Source: SLNP01 sp964568875 (GTDB taxonomy: Bacteria; Bacteroidota; Bacteroidia; Bacteroidales; VadinHA17). Taken from it: DNA of 64,000 nt. The notes under the pieces were generated by a model. It was not told the origin of the DNA. It saw only the letters and a program-made list of their open reading frames with translations, and made no database searches. Each line of letters opens with the position of its first letter. Position 1 is the stretch's first letter. The translations under genes and the position numbers were made by a program. Positions 1 through 10,200 of the stretch are shown in pieces. The stretch spans positions 19,091 to 83,090 of the forward strand of contig CAZMSH010000017.1 in assembly GCA_964568875.1 (NCBI GenBank), given 5' to 3'.

Positions 1-321
1 TCAATGCAACCGTACAAGCCTGACCTGGTAATCGCCAACTGCCCCGGTTGTACCATGTTCATGGACAGGTGGCAATATACCATAAGGGAGATGGAGGGTA
101 CAATGTATGGCGAGGGCGGCTTGACAGGCATCCCGGTGCTGACATATGAGGAGCTTGCCGGGATAGTGCTTGGCAATGATCCGTGGGTGCTGGGCGTTCA
201 GTATCATAATGTGCAGAGCGACAGGTTTATGGCGAGGATGGGAATACCTTTCGACAGGGACATGAAGTTCATCTCAAAGGAAGGGGAGAGGCTGTCGGAG
301 CCGGAGGGACTGATGGTTTAG
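1..321 (+). CDS. hdrB: HdrB-like heterodisulfide reductase subunit (3' end only)
   Basis: C-terminal 106 residues of a cysteine-rich CCG-domain protein; the reading frame is open to the window edge, so the start lies outside. The visible CPGC near residue 15 is the closing CxxC of a CCG motif (Cx(n)CCx(n)CxxC) that in HdrB binds a non-cubane 4Fe-4S cluster. HdrB is the cytoplasmic subunit that reduces the disulfide substrate in HdrABC complexes. The HdrA-like and HdrC-like genes follow directly on the same strand, which supports the call. The physiological disulfide in a bacterium without coenzyme M/B is unknown. A heptamer-like purine-rich repeat begins at the stop codon. Confidence 0.75.
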   Translation, partial: SMQPYKPDLVIANCPGCTMFMDRWQYTIREMEGTMYGEGGLTGIPVLTYEELAGIVLGNDPWVLGVQYHNVQSDRFMARMGIPFDRDMKFISKEGERLSEPEGLMV

Positions 322-377
322 GCGGAGGGTTCAGGGCGGAGAGCGGAGAGGAGAGGGATCAGGGCAGCGGGCAGGAG
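321..377 (+). repeat. degenerate 7-bp tandem repeat, purine-rich
   Basis: Starting at the last base of the hdrB stop codon, the sequence falls into consecutive 7-mers: GGCGGAG, GGTTCAG, GGCGGAG, AGCGGAG, AGGAGAG, GGATCAG, GGCAGCG, GGCAGGA. About eight degenerate units fill most of the 89-bp space before hdrA. The same period occurs in other intergenic spaces of this window (61140-61190, 62461-62495, 63943-64000). Confidence 0.55.
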
Positions 378-410
378 ACTGTTATTGGAGACAATAAATC
401 GATAAAGAAT

Positions 411-1442
411 ATGGATAAACATGTGGTGGTAATCGGTGGCGGGGTTGCAGGTCTGGAGTGTGCGGGTCGTCTCGGCCGCATGGGACACAGGGTCACACTC
501 CTTGAAAAGAAGGAGAGCACAGGAGGTCATGCGGCCCGGTGGTACCAGTTGTTCCCTGACCGCAGGCCGGGCAGTGAGATTGCCGATTATCTGCACAAGC
601 TTGCAAATCATCCTAATGTCACGATAATAACCGGATTGGGAGTGGAGAGCTTCTCGCGCAAGGGTGAAGGTTTTCATATTAAAACCGGAGGCGTGGATTT
701 TATAAAAGCTGACGTCATAGTGGTTGCTACAGGTTTCGATCTTTTCGATGCAGCCAAAAAAGAGGAGTACGGATATGGTATTTACAATAATGTTATTACC
801 TCGGCTGAACTCGAGGACATGTTTCGTAAGGGGGAGATACTGACCACTACAGGGGTCGAACCGGAAAGAGTGGGAATTGTACATTGCGTAGGTTCACGTG
901 ACGAGAAGACAGGCAACTGTCACTGTTCGAAGGTCTGTTGCGTAACTGCTGTCAAGCAGGCAATTGAGATAAGGGAACATTTGCCTGCAACCCAGGTTTT
1001 CTGTTTTTATATGGATATGAGGATGTTTGGTCCTTATTATGAAGAGCTTTACCGTGAGTCGCAGGAGAAGTGGAATGTTAATTTCATAAGGGGAAAAGTG
1101 TCGGAGGCCAGTGAGAACATCAATGGAAGACTGGTCGTAAAGGTGGAGGATACTCTGGCAAGCAGGCCTCTTCGCATGGAGCTCGACATGCTTGTGCTGA
1201 TGTCGGGAATGGTGATGTCGAAGTCGGGAGCTGACCTGGCGAAAAGGAGCGGACTTGCAACCGGGAAGAACAGATTTCTGGCTGGTCTTGATCATCATTA
1301 CGGAACTAATAAGAGTGCAATAAAGGGGGTATTCTATGCCGGAGCATGCATCGCGCCCATGAATATTACAGACTCACTTTCGCATGCCCGGGGTGCAGCA
1401 CTGGAGGTGTCTGATTACCTGAAAAAAGGAATAGACTCATGA
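411..1442 (+). CDS. hdrA: HdrA-like FAD-dependent heterodisulfide reductase subunit
   Basis: 343-residue flavoprotein of the HdrA/QmoA family. A Rossmann FAD motif IGGGVAGLECAGRLG is at residues 8-22, followed by a GGHA turn near 38-41. A cysteine-rich stretch CHCSKVCC near residues 166-173 matches the iron-sulfur region of HdrA proteins. The end motif GVFYAGACIAPMNITDSL is the usual C-terminal FAD-contacting segment. It lacks the extra C-terminal ferredoxin domains of longer HdrAs. HdrA normally takes or splits electron pairs and passes them through HdrC to HdrB. The stop overlaps the hdrC start (ATGA), which implies translational coupling. Confidence 0.85.
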   Translation: MDKHVVVIGGGVAGLECAGRLGRMGHRVTLLEKKESTGGHAARWYQLFPDRRPGSEIADYLHKLANHPNVTIITGLGVESFSRKGEGFHIKTGGVDFIKADVIVVATGFDLFDAAKKEEYGYGIYNNVITSAELEDMFRKGEILTTTGVEPERVGIVHCVGSRDEKTGNCHCSKVCCVTAVKQAIEIREHLPATQVFCFYMDMRMFGPYYEELYRESQEKWNVNFIRGKVSEASENINGRLVVKVEDTLASRPLRMELDMLVLMSGMVMSKSGADLAKRSGLATGKNRFLAGLDHHYGTNKSAIKGVFYAGACIAPMNITDSLSHARGAALEVSDYLKKGIDS

Positions 1443-1783
1443 ACCGTTTCGGATTTACAATAACAAAGGGAAGGCTAATCGATTACGATGCCAATGATCA
1501 CAGCCTTGCTGAGATTGTGATGGAACAGGAACCAAGCCTTGCCCTCTGTATCGCCTGTGGATGCTGTGGAGCCACATGCACCGCAGGTGGGCATACCGGT
1601 TTCAGCCTGCGCCGAATAAACCTTTCCCTGAAACGCGGGGAGAATGATACCTTGCGCCAGGAGATTGCCCGCTGCATGCTTTGTGGTAAATGTACAATGC
1701 TCTGCCCTATGGGGGTAAATACCAGGAACATAATATTAACTGTCCGTAATACTCTAAAGGTACTCGATGGTTATGCGTATTGA
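1439..1783 (+). CDS. hdrC: HdrC-like 2x[4Fe-4S] subunit
   Basis: 114-residue iron-sulfur protein. Two ferredoxin-type motifs are visible: CIACGCCGATC near residues 37-47 and CMLCGKCTMLCP near residues 78-89. This is the HdrC layout, in which two 4Fe-4S clusters relay electrons between the HdrA flavin and HdrB. The start ATG overlaps the hdrA stop by four bases, and the 3' end overlaps the next gene by 17 bases, so the three genes form one tight operon with the membrane protein downstream. Confidence 0.85.
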   Translation: MNRFGFTITKGRLIDYDANDHSLAEIVMEQEPSLALCIACGCCGATCTAGGHTGFSLRRINLSLKRGENDTLRQEIARCMLCGKCTMLCPMGVNTRNIILTVRNTLKVLDGYAY

Positions 1784-3701
1784 ATTATTCATATTACCGT
1801 TTAATATCGGACTCTGGTTCATACTGGTATACTGCGTAGCACGCTGCATAATCTGGTTTCGTGACCTGTCGCGTCCTGACAAACTAAGGCTGCAGAGAGG
1901 TTTCTTCGGAAGGGCATTCGTGCAGAGTCTTCGTGAAATATTCATGGAGAGCCTCCTGCATAGGAATATTTTCAGGGTAAACCCGGTACTCGGATATATG
2001 CACATGAGCCTTGCCTTCGGCTGGTTCCTGCTTATAGTATTCGGTACAATTGAGGCAGATATATTCGGCGACAGTCACCTCAACCCTCCTCACAAGGCAA
2101 TCTTTTTCAGGTTCTACCACCCCGAACCGGCCTCAGGCAGGGTCGAAATCTTCTTTACATTCCTGATGGACCTGATTCTGGCTTTCATTCTCTCCGGCCT
2201 CCTGCTGGCAATCATCAAGCGGTTCAGGTCAAAAATCGCAGGACTGAAAAAGAGTGCGAGACACACCTTCACAGACAGGGTCGCGCTTGTATCGTTGTGG
2301 ATGATATTTCCTTCCAGGCTGCTTGCAGAGAGCTTCACCAGTGCCCAATACGGCAGTGGCGGTTTTCTTACCGGGAACCTAGGGGCCATTCTCGTTGCAA
2401 TAATGCCGGCGCAACAAATGGCTATACCCTTCTGGTGGCTATATTCAATTTCGCTGGGCACGTTTTTTATTTTGCTTCCGCGAACAAGGTATCTGCATAT
2501 TCCCGTGGAACTATTCCTGATATTCATGAGAAACTCAGGCATACGTACAGGCGACAGGTCAGGTACTTTTTCCGATGTCGGGATACACAGTTGTTCCTCC
2601 TGTGGCATCTGCCTGAACAGTTGCCAGATGGCACTGTCGGCCGGAGTAACCCATATGCAGCCGCTCTACCTGCATAAGGAAATAAGGGAGAGCCGTGAAA
2701 TCAACGGGGTGGCGTTTAACTGCCTTATGTGCGGAAGATGCGAGGAAATATGTCCTGTGGGCCTTGAAACTACAGCAATAAGGATGATACAGCGTCGTGA
2801 ACCCCTCACCGGCAACGATATGCTGGGCATCTGGAAAGGGTTCATGAGGCAGGCAGGGGCAACCGGTAATGGGAAAGAAATACCCGCCAACGGATTTACG
2901 GACGTGAGCGGCACCAACGGCACTTCTTTCAGTTACCTGAAAAAGACGCCTGGCCGGAAATCAAAGGTTGCATTTTTTGCAGGCTGCATGACCCACCTTA
3001 CGCCTTCTGTAATAAGGGCCATGGAGTCGATATTCAGGGAAGCAGGTATTGACTATACATTTATCGACAGAGAGAAGGGCGTATGCTGTGGAAGACCACT
3101 GATGCTGGCAGGGCAGGAGAAGGAAGCGAGAGAGCTGATAAACCATAACTCATTTTTAATCGGGGAGTCAGAGGCCAGAATACTGGTTACCCCCTGTCCG
3201 ATCTGCTACAAAGTCTTCTCGGAAAGCTACTATTCCGGCCTTGAGGTGATGCATCATTCACAGTATATCGACAGCCTGATTACCAGCGGCAGGCTGAGAC
3301 TGAAATATACCGGCAGGAGTGTCGTCTGGCACGACCCCTGTGAACTAGGAAGAGGCTCAGGTGTATATGATGAACCCAGAAACGTACTTAGGCACATTGC
3401 GCAACTCTGTAAATCTCTTGAGGAGAAGGAGATGGGCCTCTGTTGTGGCGGAAGCCTGGGCAATTTTAAGTCGGGGAGGGAAGTGCGGCGCAGAATAACT
3501 GAGGATGCAGCCGCAATACTTGTCTCCTCAGGTGCCTCAACAATAGCAACCGGTTGCCCGCTGTGCAAGAAGACATTCACCCCGGCATCGGAGATACCTG
3601 TAAGAGATATTGCCGAGCTGGTGACAGACGCGTTCTACACGGTATCTAATGCAAGCTTTGTTGCTGATCTTGAACCAGCTACCATGAATATCGAGAAGTA
3701 A
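1767..3701 (+). CDS. fused DsrM/NarI-like membrane domain + DsrK/HdrD-like CCG protein
   Basis: 644-residue fusion. The first ~250 residues hold about five transmembrane segments with histidines suited to b-heme ligation (HMSLAFGW near 73, NPPHKA near 108), as in NarI/DsrM. Two 4Fe-4S motifs follow (CSSCGICLNSC near 276 and CLMCGRCEEICP near 318), then two CCG domains (FFAGCM...VCCGRP...CPIC; HDPCELGRGSG...LCCGGS...CPLC), as in DsrK/HdrD. In sulfate reducers DsrM and DsrK are separate subunits that link a quinol pool to a cytoplasmic disulfide. The fusion, directly coupled to hdrABC, suggests electron exchange between the Hdr module and menaquinone. Alternative start at 1773. Confidence 0.8.
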   Translation: MVMRIELFILPFNIGLWFILVYCVARCIIWFRDLSRPDKLRLQRGFFGRAFVQSLREIFMESLLHRNIFRVNPVLGYMHMSLAFGWFLLIVFGTIEADIFGDSHLNPPHKAIFFRFYHPEPASGRVEIFFTFLMDLILAFILSGLLLAIIKRFRSKIAGLKKSARHTFTDRVALVSLWMIFPSRLLAESFTSAQYGSGGFLTGNLGAILVAIMPAQQMAIPFWWLYSISLGTFFILLPRTRYLHIPVELFLIFMRNSGIRTGDRSGTFSDVGIHSCSSCGICLNSCQMALSAGVTHMQPLYLHKEIRESREINGVAFNCLMCGRCEEICPVGLETTAIRMIQRREPLTGNDMLGIWKGFMRQAGATGNGKEIPANGFTDVSGTNGTSFSYLKKTPGRKSKVAFFAGCMTHLTPSVIRAMESIFREAGIDYTFIDREKGVCCGRPLMLAGQEKEARELINHNSFLIGESEARILVTPCPICYKVFSESYYSGLEVMHHSQYIDSLITSGRLRLKYTGRSVVWHDPCELGRGSGVYDEPRNVLRHIAQLCKSLEEKEMGLCCGGSLGNFKSGREVRRRITEDAAAILVSSGASTIATGCPLCKKTFTPASEIPVRDIAELVTDAFYTVSNASFVADLEPATMNIEK

Positions 3702-3713
3702 TTAGTATAGTTA

Positions 3714-6700
3714 TTAAACAGGCAAAGTAACAGAGAAGATCGTGCCTTTACCAGGTACACTTGTGAATGTTATTGATCCTCCCAACATATTAAGGTACTT
3801 TTTGCAGAGAGACAACCCCAGGCCACTACCTTCAAAACTTCTGGAATATCCTTCGCTTCCCTGTCTGAATTCATCAAATATCATCTCCCTGTCCTCTTCC
3901 CTGATGCCTATGCCGGTGTCATGAACTTCTATTGTAATATAACCCTTATCTTCTCTGTCTGTACCCTTCAGGATGAGCTCCACTTTGCCTTCAAACGTGA
4001 ATTTTACAGCATTGCTTATAAGATTACTTATTATGTCAGCAGCAATTCGCTGATCAGTGTTTATCAGAACAGGAGAGTCAGTTCCTTCAATACGGAGAAT
4101 CAGTCCTTTCTTTTCAGCCTCTGCCCTGAAAAGTTCAAATGTTTCCCTGGTAAGGGCCGCGATATCTGTCATTGAATAGACAGGTTCTCCGGCACCAGAT
4201 TCAATTCTTGACAGGTCAAGTATACTGTTTAGTGTTTGCATAAGCCTTTTGGCGCTACGGTTGATTATCTCTGACATATTTCTGATTTCCTCCTGATCCT
4301 CCTCCAATGTCAGAAGCTCTGAAAATCCCATTATGCCATTCATCGGTGTCCTCAGCTCATGACTCATGTTAGCCAGAAATCTTGATTTCAGTCTGTTCAT
4401 CTCCTCAGCCTTGTCACGTGCTTCAATTAGTTCGGCCATCAGGTTTTTTCTCTCGGTAATATCTTCAGAAACAATTACATAATTTACAGTATTACCGGTT
4501 TCGTCAGTAACAGCCTGTATAGAGACCATCTCCCAGAATGGTTCACCTGTCTTCTTACGGTTACGGTATTCTCCCTTCCATTGCCTTCCAGCTTTTAGTG
4601 TCTGCCATATTGCCTCGAGCTTGTTCTTATCGGGTTGATTCAAAATCCTTGACATTCTCGCCTGTACATCGCCATGTGAATATCCAGTTACTGATGTGAA
4701 GCTTGGGTTGACGTAAATAATCTTGCCATCACTGTTGGTAATAACGATAGAAACAGGGCTCTGCTCAAGGGCTTTGGACATCTGTAAAACCAACTCATCT
4801 GACTTCTTTCTTTCAGTCATTTTCCAAACTGAAGCCATCAGGAGTTTAAGCTGATTTACATCCATATCTGTATAACCACCTTCTTTGTTGGCTACTCCCA
4901 CCACGGCGACAATCTGGTTTTTGTCAAAAACCGGAACCGTTAAATAGTTAAATAACTCTGCATGGCCTTCCGGATATCCCTTCTTAAGAGGGTTTTCAGC
5001 CTGAAAATCATTAACGACAATCTCTCTCCTTTGTCTCACTGCTTCACCCCAGATACCTGTTTTGGATAATTCATAACAGTCAGGTGGGTCAGTTATTGAG
5101 CAATCTTTTAAAACTCCTCTCGACCAGGTGTTTAAGATGAACTCCTCCTTCTCTTCATCATAATGATAAATATATCCAAGGCTACTGGAGGTGAGTTTGA
5201 GAGCCTCATGCAGAGCATAATCAAGGAGTTCCTGAATATCTCTGGTGTCTTGCTGTGATATCTCCAAAAGGCTTCTGAACCTTTTTTCATTGTCCTGAAG
5301 TATCTCCTCTGCACGTTTTCTTTCAGTAATATCTGAAATAAACCCCTCCAGAGCAACTATGTCTCCGTCTCTGAATACAGGTGTTCCCTGCTCCCATACC
5401 CACTTTTCATCTCCGTTTTTGGTTCTGATTTTATATGTCAACTGGTACGATTTTCTTTCTTTAACAGCAGCCTGAATAGTATTCCAGACATAATCGCGGA
5501 ATATAGGCAATATAATATCATTAAACGAAAGACTCGCATTCCTGATGAGTTCATCCTGATTGTATCCTGTAAGCCACTGGCAGCCCTCACTAATAAACTC
5601 CATTGTCCATTGTCTGTCATTATGGCACCTGTAGGCTATCCCGGGAAGATTGGCCAGTAGCGTGGAGAGTCTTCTGTTGGCTTCATTAAGGTCTGCAGCA
5701 TGATCAATAATAGATTTTTGTACCCGCCTCTCTTCCGTTTGGTCACGAAATACCAGAACGACACCTGTGATTTCACCTTCCTCATTTCTTATTGGGGCTC
5801 CGCTGTCTGCAATAGGTATCTCCCTGCCATCTCTTGACAGTAGAAGTGTATGATTGGCAAGGCCAACTACCATTCCTTCTGCAAGTACCCTCTCAACCGG
5901 GCTACTGACTTTATCACGCGTATCCTCATTAATGATCACGAATACCGATTCAAGGTTCATATCCCTTGCTTCTTTCTCTGCCCATCCTGTGAGATATTCG
6001 GCAACCGGATTCATTTGAATGACTTTTCCCCTACAATCGGTCGTGATTACAGCATCACCTATACTGTAGAGTGTGACCCTGAATAACTTATTTACATGGC
6101 TTATCTTCTGTTCTTTTTCCAGGCTCTCTTCAAGAATCTGCTTAGACCTGAGGTTATACCTCCATGCAGTAAAAAGTACAATTACTATAATAAGGCCCAC
6201 TACTACTCCTGTTGTTGTAATTTCATTGTACCTTAACTCTTTGACCACTTCCCTAATATCTTTCTTGTTAATCATGAACCAGTTTGTACCCGGGACCTGA
6301 CTAAGCCATGAAAGTACTCTCTCACCCCTGTAATCTGTTCCGCGATATATCCCACGATGGCCTGTTGCTGCTTTAATCGCTGGTGTTTCACCATTTTCTG
6401 AGCGACTAAGCCGGAATCGAAGTGCAGAGTTCTCAACGAATCTGAGCTCGTTGATGAACTCAAGGGTGTCAGAATCTGTCCATCTGGCCAGAAGAGTTTC
6501 TGAAGTTTCACTCAACAGAGGCCAGCTTTTAAGTGCCGGATAGAGAAAATCTTCCGGGTCAATTCTGAGCAAAACAGTTATACCCTTTTCTCCTGCACTG
6601 CCTGGTAAAGGGGCCGAAATGTCAAGGTGTATCCTTTGATGTGACTGACAGAAGTAAAAATCACTAAAAACAACATTGCCTGTTTGGACGGCTTCTCTCA

Positions 6701-7124
6701 GAACTCGTTGGGTTACCTCATCCATATGTGCCAAAGCTTTCTCTGTTCCTGAAATTATTTTTCCTTTGCTGTCCAGTACGAAGACATCTTCATAACCATA
6801 ATGTAACTTCAGGTAGGCAAGATGAGATTCGAGTCTTTCGACCCTTCCGGTTACATCGCTTCCTTCTACATAATCTTCAAATACTCCTGTGATATCCAGT
6901 CCTGAAGCAAGCACCATGGCATCGCTCTTACGTTCTGTCAGCCACTCTTCTATCTGTGCAGTCTTCAAATAGGAGACTGTTTCAAGTTCGCGATAAGTAT
7001 CCTTGAAATGGTTGTTCCTTTGGTCCTGGTAATACACTGCCCCCATGATTATAACTAAGAATACCATGGAGACGGAAGCTATGTAAAGCCTGAGTAGTGA
7101 CCGCTTGTTGGGTAGTGGTCTCAC
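3714..7124 (-). CDS. multi-domain membrane sensor histidine kinase (Cache-PAS-PAS-GAF-PAS-HisKA-HATPase)
   Basis: 1136-residue sensor kinase. TM1 is at residues ~11-31 and TM2 at ~304-321, enclosing a ~270-residue periplasmic Cache-like sensor. Then come PAS (~350-465), PAS with PAC (~485-610), GAF (~630-775) and PAS (~785-905). The HisKA box ANMSHELRTPMNG has the phospho-acceptor His922. The HATPase domain shows N-box NLISNAVKF, DTGIGI and GSGLGLSLCK. No receiver domain is present, so it needs a partner regulator not found next to it. It converges on the hdr cluster with only 12 bp between the stops. The ligand cannot be read from the sequence. Confidence 0.9.
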   Translation of the reverse strand: MRPLPNKRSLLRLYIASVSMVFLVIIMGAVYYQDQRNNHFKDTYRELETVSYLKTAQIEEWLTERKSDAMVLASGLDITGVFEDYVEGSDVTGRVERLESHLAYLKLHYGYEDVFVLDSKGKIISGTEKALAHMDEVTQRVLREAVQTGNVVFSDFYFCQSHQRIHLDISAPLPGSAGEKGITVLLRIDPEDFLYPALKSWPLLSETSETLLARWTDSDTLEFINELRFVENSALRFRLSRSENGETPAIKAATGHRGIYRGTDYRGERVLSWLSQVPGTNWFMINKKDIREVVKELRYNEITTTGVVVGLIIVIVLFTAWRYNLRSKQILEESLEKEQKISHVNKLFRVTLYSIGDAVITTDCRGKVIQMNPVAEYLTGWAEKEARDMNLESVFVIINEDTRDKVSSPVERVLAEGMVVGLANHTLLLSRDGREIPIADSGAPIRNEEGEITGVVLVFRDQTEERRVQKSIIDHAADLNEANRRLSTLLANLPGIAYRCHNDRQWTMEFISEGCQWLTGYNQDELIRNASLSFNDIILPIFRDYVWNTIQAAVKERKSYQLTYKIRTKNGDEKWVWEQGTPVFRDGDIVALEGFISDITERKRAEEILQDNEKRFRSLLEISQQDTRDIQELLDYALHEALKLTSSSLGYIYHYDEEKEEFILNTWSRGVLKDCSITDPPDCYELSKTGIWGEAVRQRREIVVNDFQAENPLKKGYPEGHAELFNYLTVPVFDKNQIVAVVGVANKEGGYTDMDVNQLKLLMASVWKMTERKKSDELVLQMSKALEQSPVSIVITNSDGKIIYVNPSFTSVTGYSHGDVQARMSRILNQPDKNKLEAIWQTLKAGRQWKGEYRNRKKTGEPFWEMVSIQAVTDETGNTVNYVIVSEDITERKNLMAELIEARDKAEEMNRLKSRFLANMSHELRTPMNGIMGFSELLTLEEDQEEIRNMSEIINRSAKRLMQTLNSILDLSRIESGAGEPVYSMTDIAALTRETFELFRAEAEKKGLILRIEGTDSPVLINTDQRIAADIISNLISNAVKFTFEGKVELILKGTDREDKGYITIEVHDTGIGIREEDREMIFDEFRQGSEGYSRSFEGSGLGLSLCKKYLNMLGGSITFTSVPGKGTIFSVTLPV

Positions 7125-7286
7125 AATAAAAATCTTTCTGTAAACGCCTTGAAAAGCTTAACTTTCTCTCGTATTAAAAAAGTAGTTGGTCTTGCATCAA
7201 ATAAGACATCGGCCTTAAAAATAGTAATTATTTGAAAGACTTAGCAAAAAATGCTGAATGTCATTTAACATAGAGATTCCCTAGAT

Positions 7287-10200
7287 TTAAGGCGAACACC
7301 ATTTAAAGGCATTAACGAATGCCCTCATCCATGGTGTAACGTCATCGCTGTGTCGGGCATTTGGATAGTAAGCGCATTGCCATGGCATGAAGGCCCTTTC
7401 GAGGTGAGGCATTATCGCCAGATGCCGGCCATCATCTGAGCAGACAGCTGCAGCATCAAAATCTGACCCGTTCGGATTGGCCGGGTAAACCGAATGACTG
7501 TATTTTACCGGTATCTGATATCTGTCCTCTTCGTAGGGAAATGAGAACCTTCCTTCGCCATGTGCAACCCAGATGCCAAGTTCCATGCCCTCAAGTCCCT
7601 GTAACATTACCGACGGGGATCGTGATACCGTGACACCAAGAAATGCCGATTCAAACTTGTGTGATCTGTTATGAAGCAGTTTAGGCATTTCATTATGTCC
7701 CGGGTATATAAGTCCAAGCTCAGCCATAAGCTGGCAGCCGTTGCATACACCCAGCGAAAGTGTGTCTTCCCGGGCGTAGAATTTTTCCAGGGCTATTCTG
7801 GCCTTTTCATTATATCTGAATGCTCCTGCCCACCCTTTGGCTGACCCGAGAACATCGGAGTTAGAAAATCCACCGACAAAGACTATCATGGAAATATCCT
7901 CAAGAGTCTCCCGGCCGCTTACCAGGTCAGTCATGTGCACATCCCTGACATCAAAGCCGGCAAGCCAGAGGGCATAGGCCATCTCCCTGTCTCCGTTGAC
8001 TCCTTTTTCCCTTATTATTGCAGCCCTTACACCTGACAGTCCCCTTCTGCCGGGGTCAGTGCCAAGTGCCCTGAAGCTTCCTTCGAACTTTTTCAGGTCA
8101 TATCTAAGCGGGTTAACTCCAAAATTGTTGTATCTCTCAAGTGCGAGATCTCCGCTCTGCCTCCTGTCAAGCAGATAAGAAGTCCTGAGCCACTTGTCAC
8201 GCAACTTGTCAATGTCGAAAGAATAATCTACCCCTCCGTTTCTCAGAAATATCTTTCTTTCACTTACGGGATGCCCAATCAGGTGACAGGAAATACCCCT
8301 CTCGAGAAGGAATTCCTCTGCTGACACTTCATCAGCTACCTGGATTACCAGACCCGGATTCTGGCTGAAGAGGAGCTTAACCGTGTCATTTTCACCCTTA
8401 GACTCAAGGTTAATTGCCAATCCGCCTGTTGTATTGGAGAAGCACATCTCAAGCAGGGTCGTTATAAGGCCTCCTGCTGAAATGTCGTGCCCGGCAATTA
8501 TCATGCCCTCCCCGATAAGTTCCTGTATGGCATTGAATATCAGTGCAAATTGTTTTGGGTCCTTAACCCTGGGTGCACTGGTACCCGGCGTTCCCAATAG
8601 CTGCGAAAAGGAGCTGCCCCCAAGGGAAGGTTCATCGCAGCTCATATCAATCCAGATCACACCATGGGAGGTTTCATTACTAAGAACCGGTTCTATAACA
8701 GACCTGACATCTGACACTTCGGCAGCAGCCGAAATAATAACGGTACCAGGTGAGAAAACAGTGTCACCATCATATTTCTGTGTCATCGAAAGTGAGTCCT
8801 TGCCGGTAGGAATATTAATTCCAAGAGATATTGCAAACCTGCTGGCAGCCTCGACAGCTTCGTAAAGTCTGGCGTCTTCGCCGCTGTTTTTGCAAGGCCA
8901 CATCCAGTTGGCCGAGAGCGAGACTCCCTGCAGCCGGTGGGTAAGCGGAGCCCAGACAATATTGGTAAGTGCCTCGGCAATAGAAAGCTCCGAACCGGCC
9001 TCCGGATCGATGAGCCCAGCTGCCGGAGCATGCCCCAGCGATGTTGCAACGCCGCTTTTGCCACGGTAATCGAGGGCAATCACACCTGTATTGTTAAGAG
9101 GTAACTGCAACTCTCCGGCACTCTGCTGCTTCGCAATTCTGCCTGTAACCGACCGGTCGACCTTGTTGGTAAGCCAGTCCTTGCAGGCGACCTCCTCAAG
9201 CTGCAAAAGCTGTTCCAGGTATTCATGCAGTCTGTCCTGATCGTACTTAAGTTCAGTGAAATCAGCCTTTACCTTGTTGTCGCGCAGCACGGTGCGGGGT
9301 GGGTCGCCGAAAAATGAAGCCAGATCAAGATCGATGGGTTTCTCTCCTGTGAGCGGGTTCTTAAAGGTAAATTTGTTGTCTCCCGTGACCTCTCCGATGG
9401 CGTATACCGGCGCTCTTTCACGATCGGCTATCTTTCTTAGTGTATCATAGTCGGTACGTGCAATTACGAGTCCCATCCTTTCCTGTGATTCGTTGCCCAC
9501 TATTTCACGGGCAGAGAGTGTTGGATCTCCCACCGGCAGCTTACTTATGTCGATGACACCTCCGGTAGCTTCTACCAGCTCTGAAAGGCAGTTGAGATGG
9601 CCGCCGGCTCCATGATCGTGAAGAGAAATAACCGGATTGATATCAGATTCTGCCAGTGCCCTGAGCGCGTTGTACACACGCTTCTGCATTTCAGGATTAG
9701 CTCTCTGAACAGCATTAAGCTCTATTGAACTGTGATACTCTCCGGTGTCAACCGAAGAGACAGCACCACCGCCCATGCCTATCCTGTAATTGTCTCCCCC
9801 GAGTAGCACTATAACATCTCCTTTTGACGGTACAGATTTTTCACTGTCCGATTTCCGACCGAATCCGATGCCCCCGGCGAGCATTATTACCTTGTCGTAA
9901 CCATATTTACGCAATGAAGTGAAAGCTTCAAATGTCAGTACCGATCCGCAAATAAGCGGTTGTCCGAATTTATTACCGAAATCACTGGCACCATTTGAAG
10001 CCTTAATGAGAATATCTTCGGGAGTCTGGTACAACCATTGACGGGGTTCGGTGCTCTCTTCCCACATCCTGCCTGATTCACTACGCGGGTATGAGGTCAT
10101 GTAAACGGCTGTACCTGCCACCGGAAATGCCCCCTTGCCTCCTGCAATACGGTCACGTATTTCACCCCCGGTGCCCGTTGAAGCTCCGTTGAAGGGTTCT

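Noticed and set aside
3702..3713. Bidirectional terminator between the hdr cluster and the histidine kinase
   Set aside because: Only 12 bp separate the stops and no stable stem with T-run is visible.
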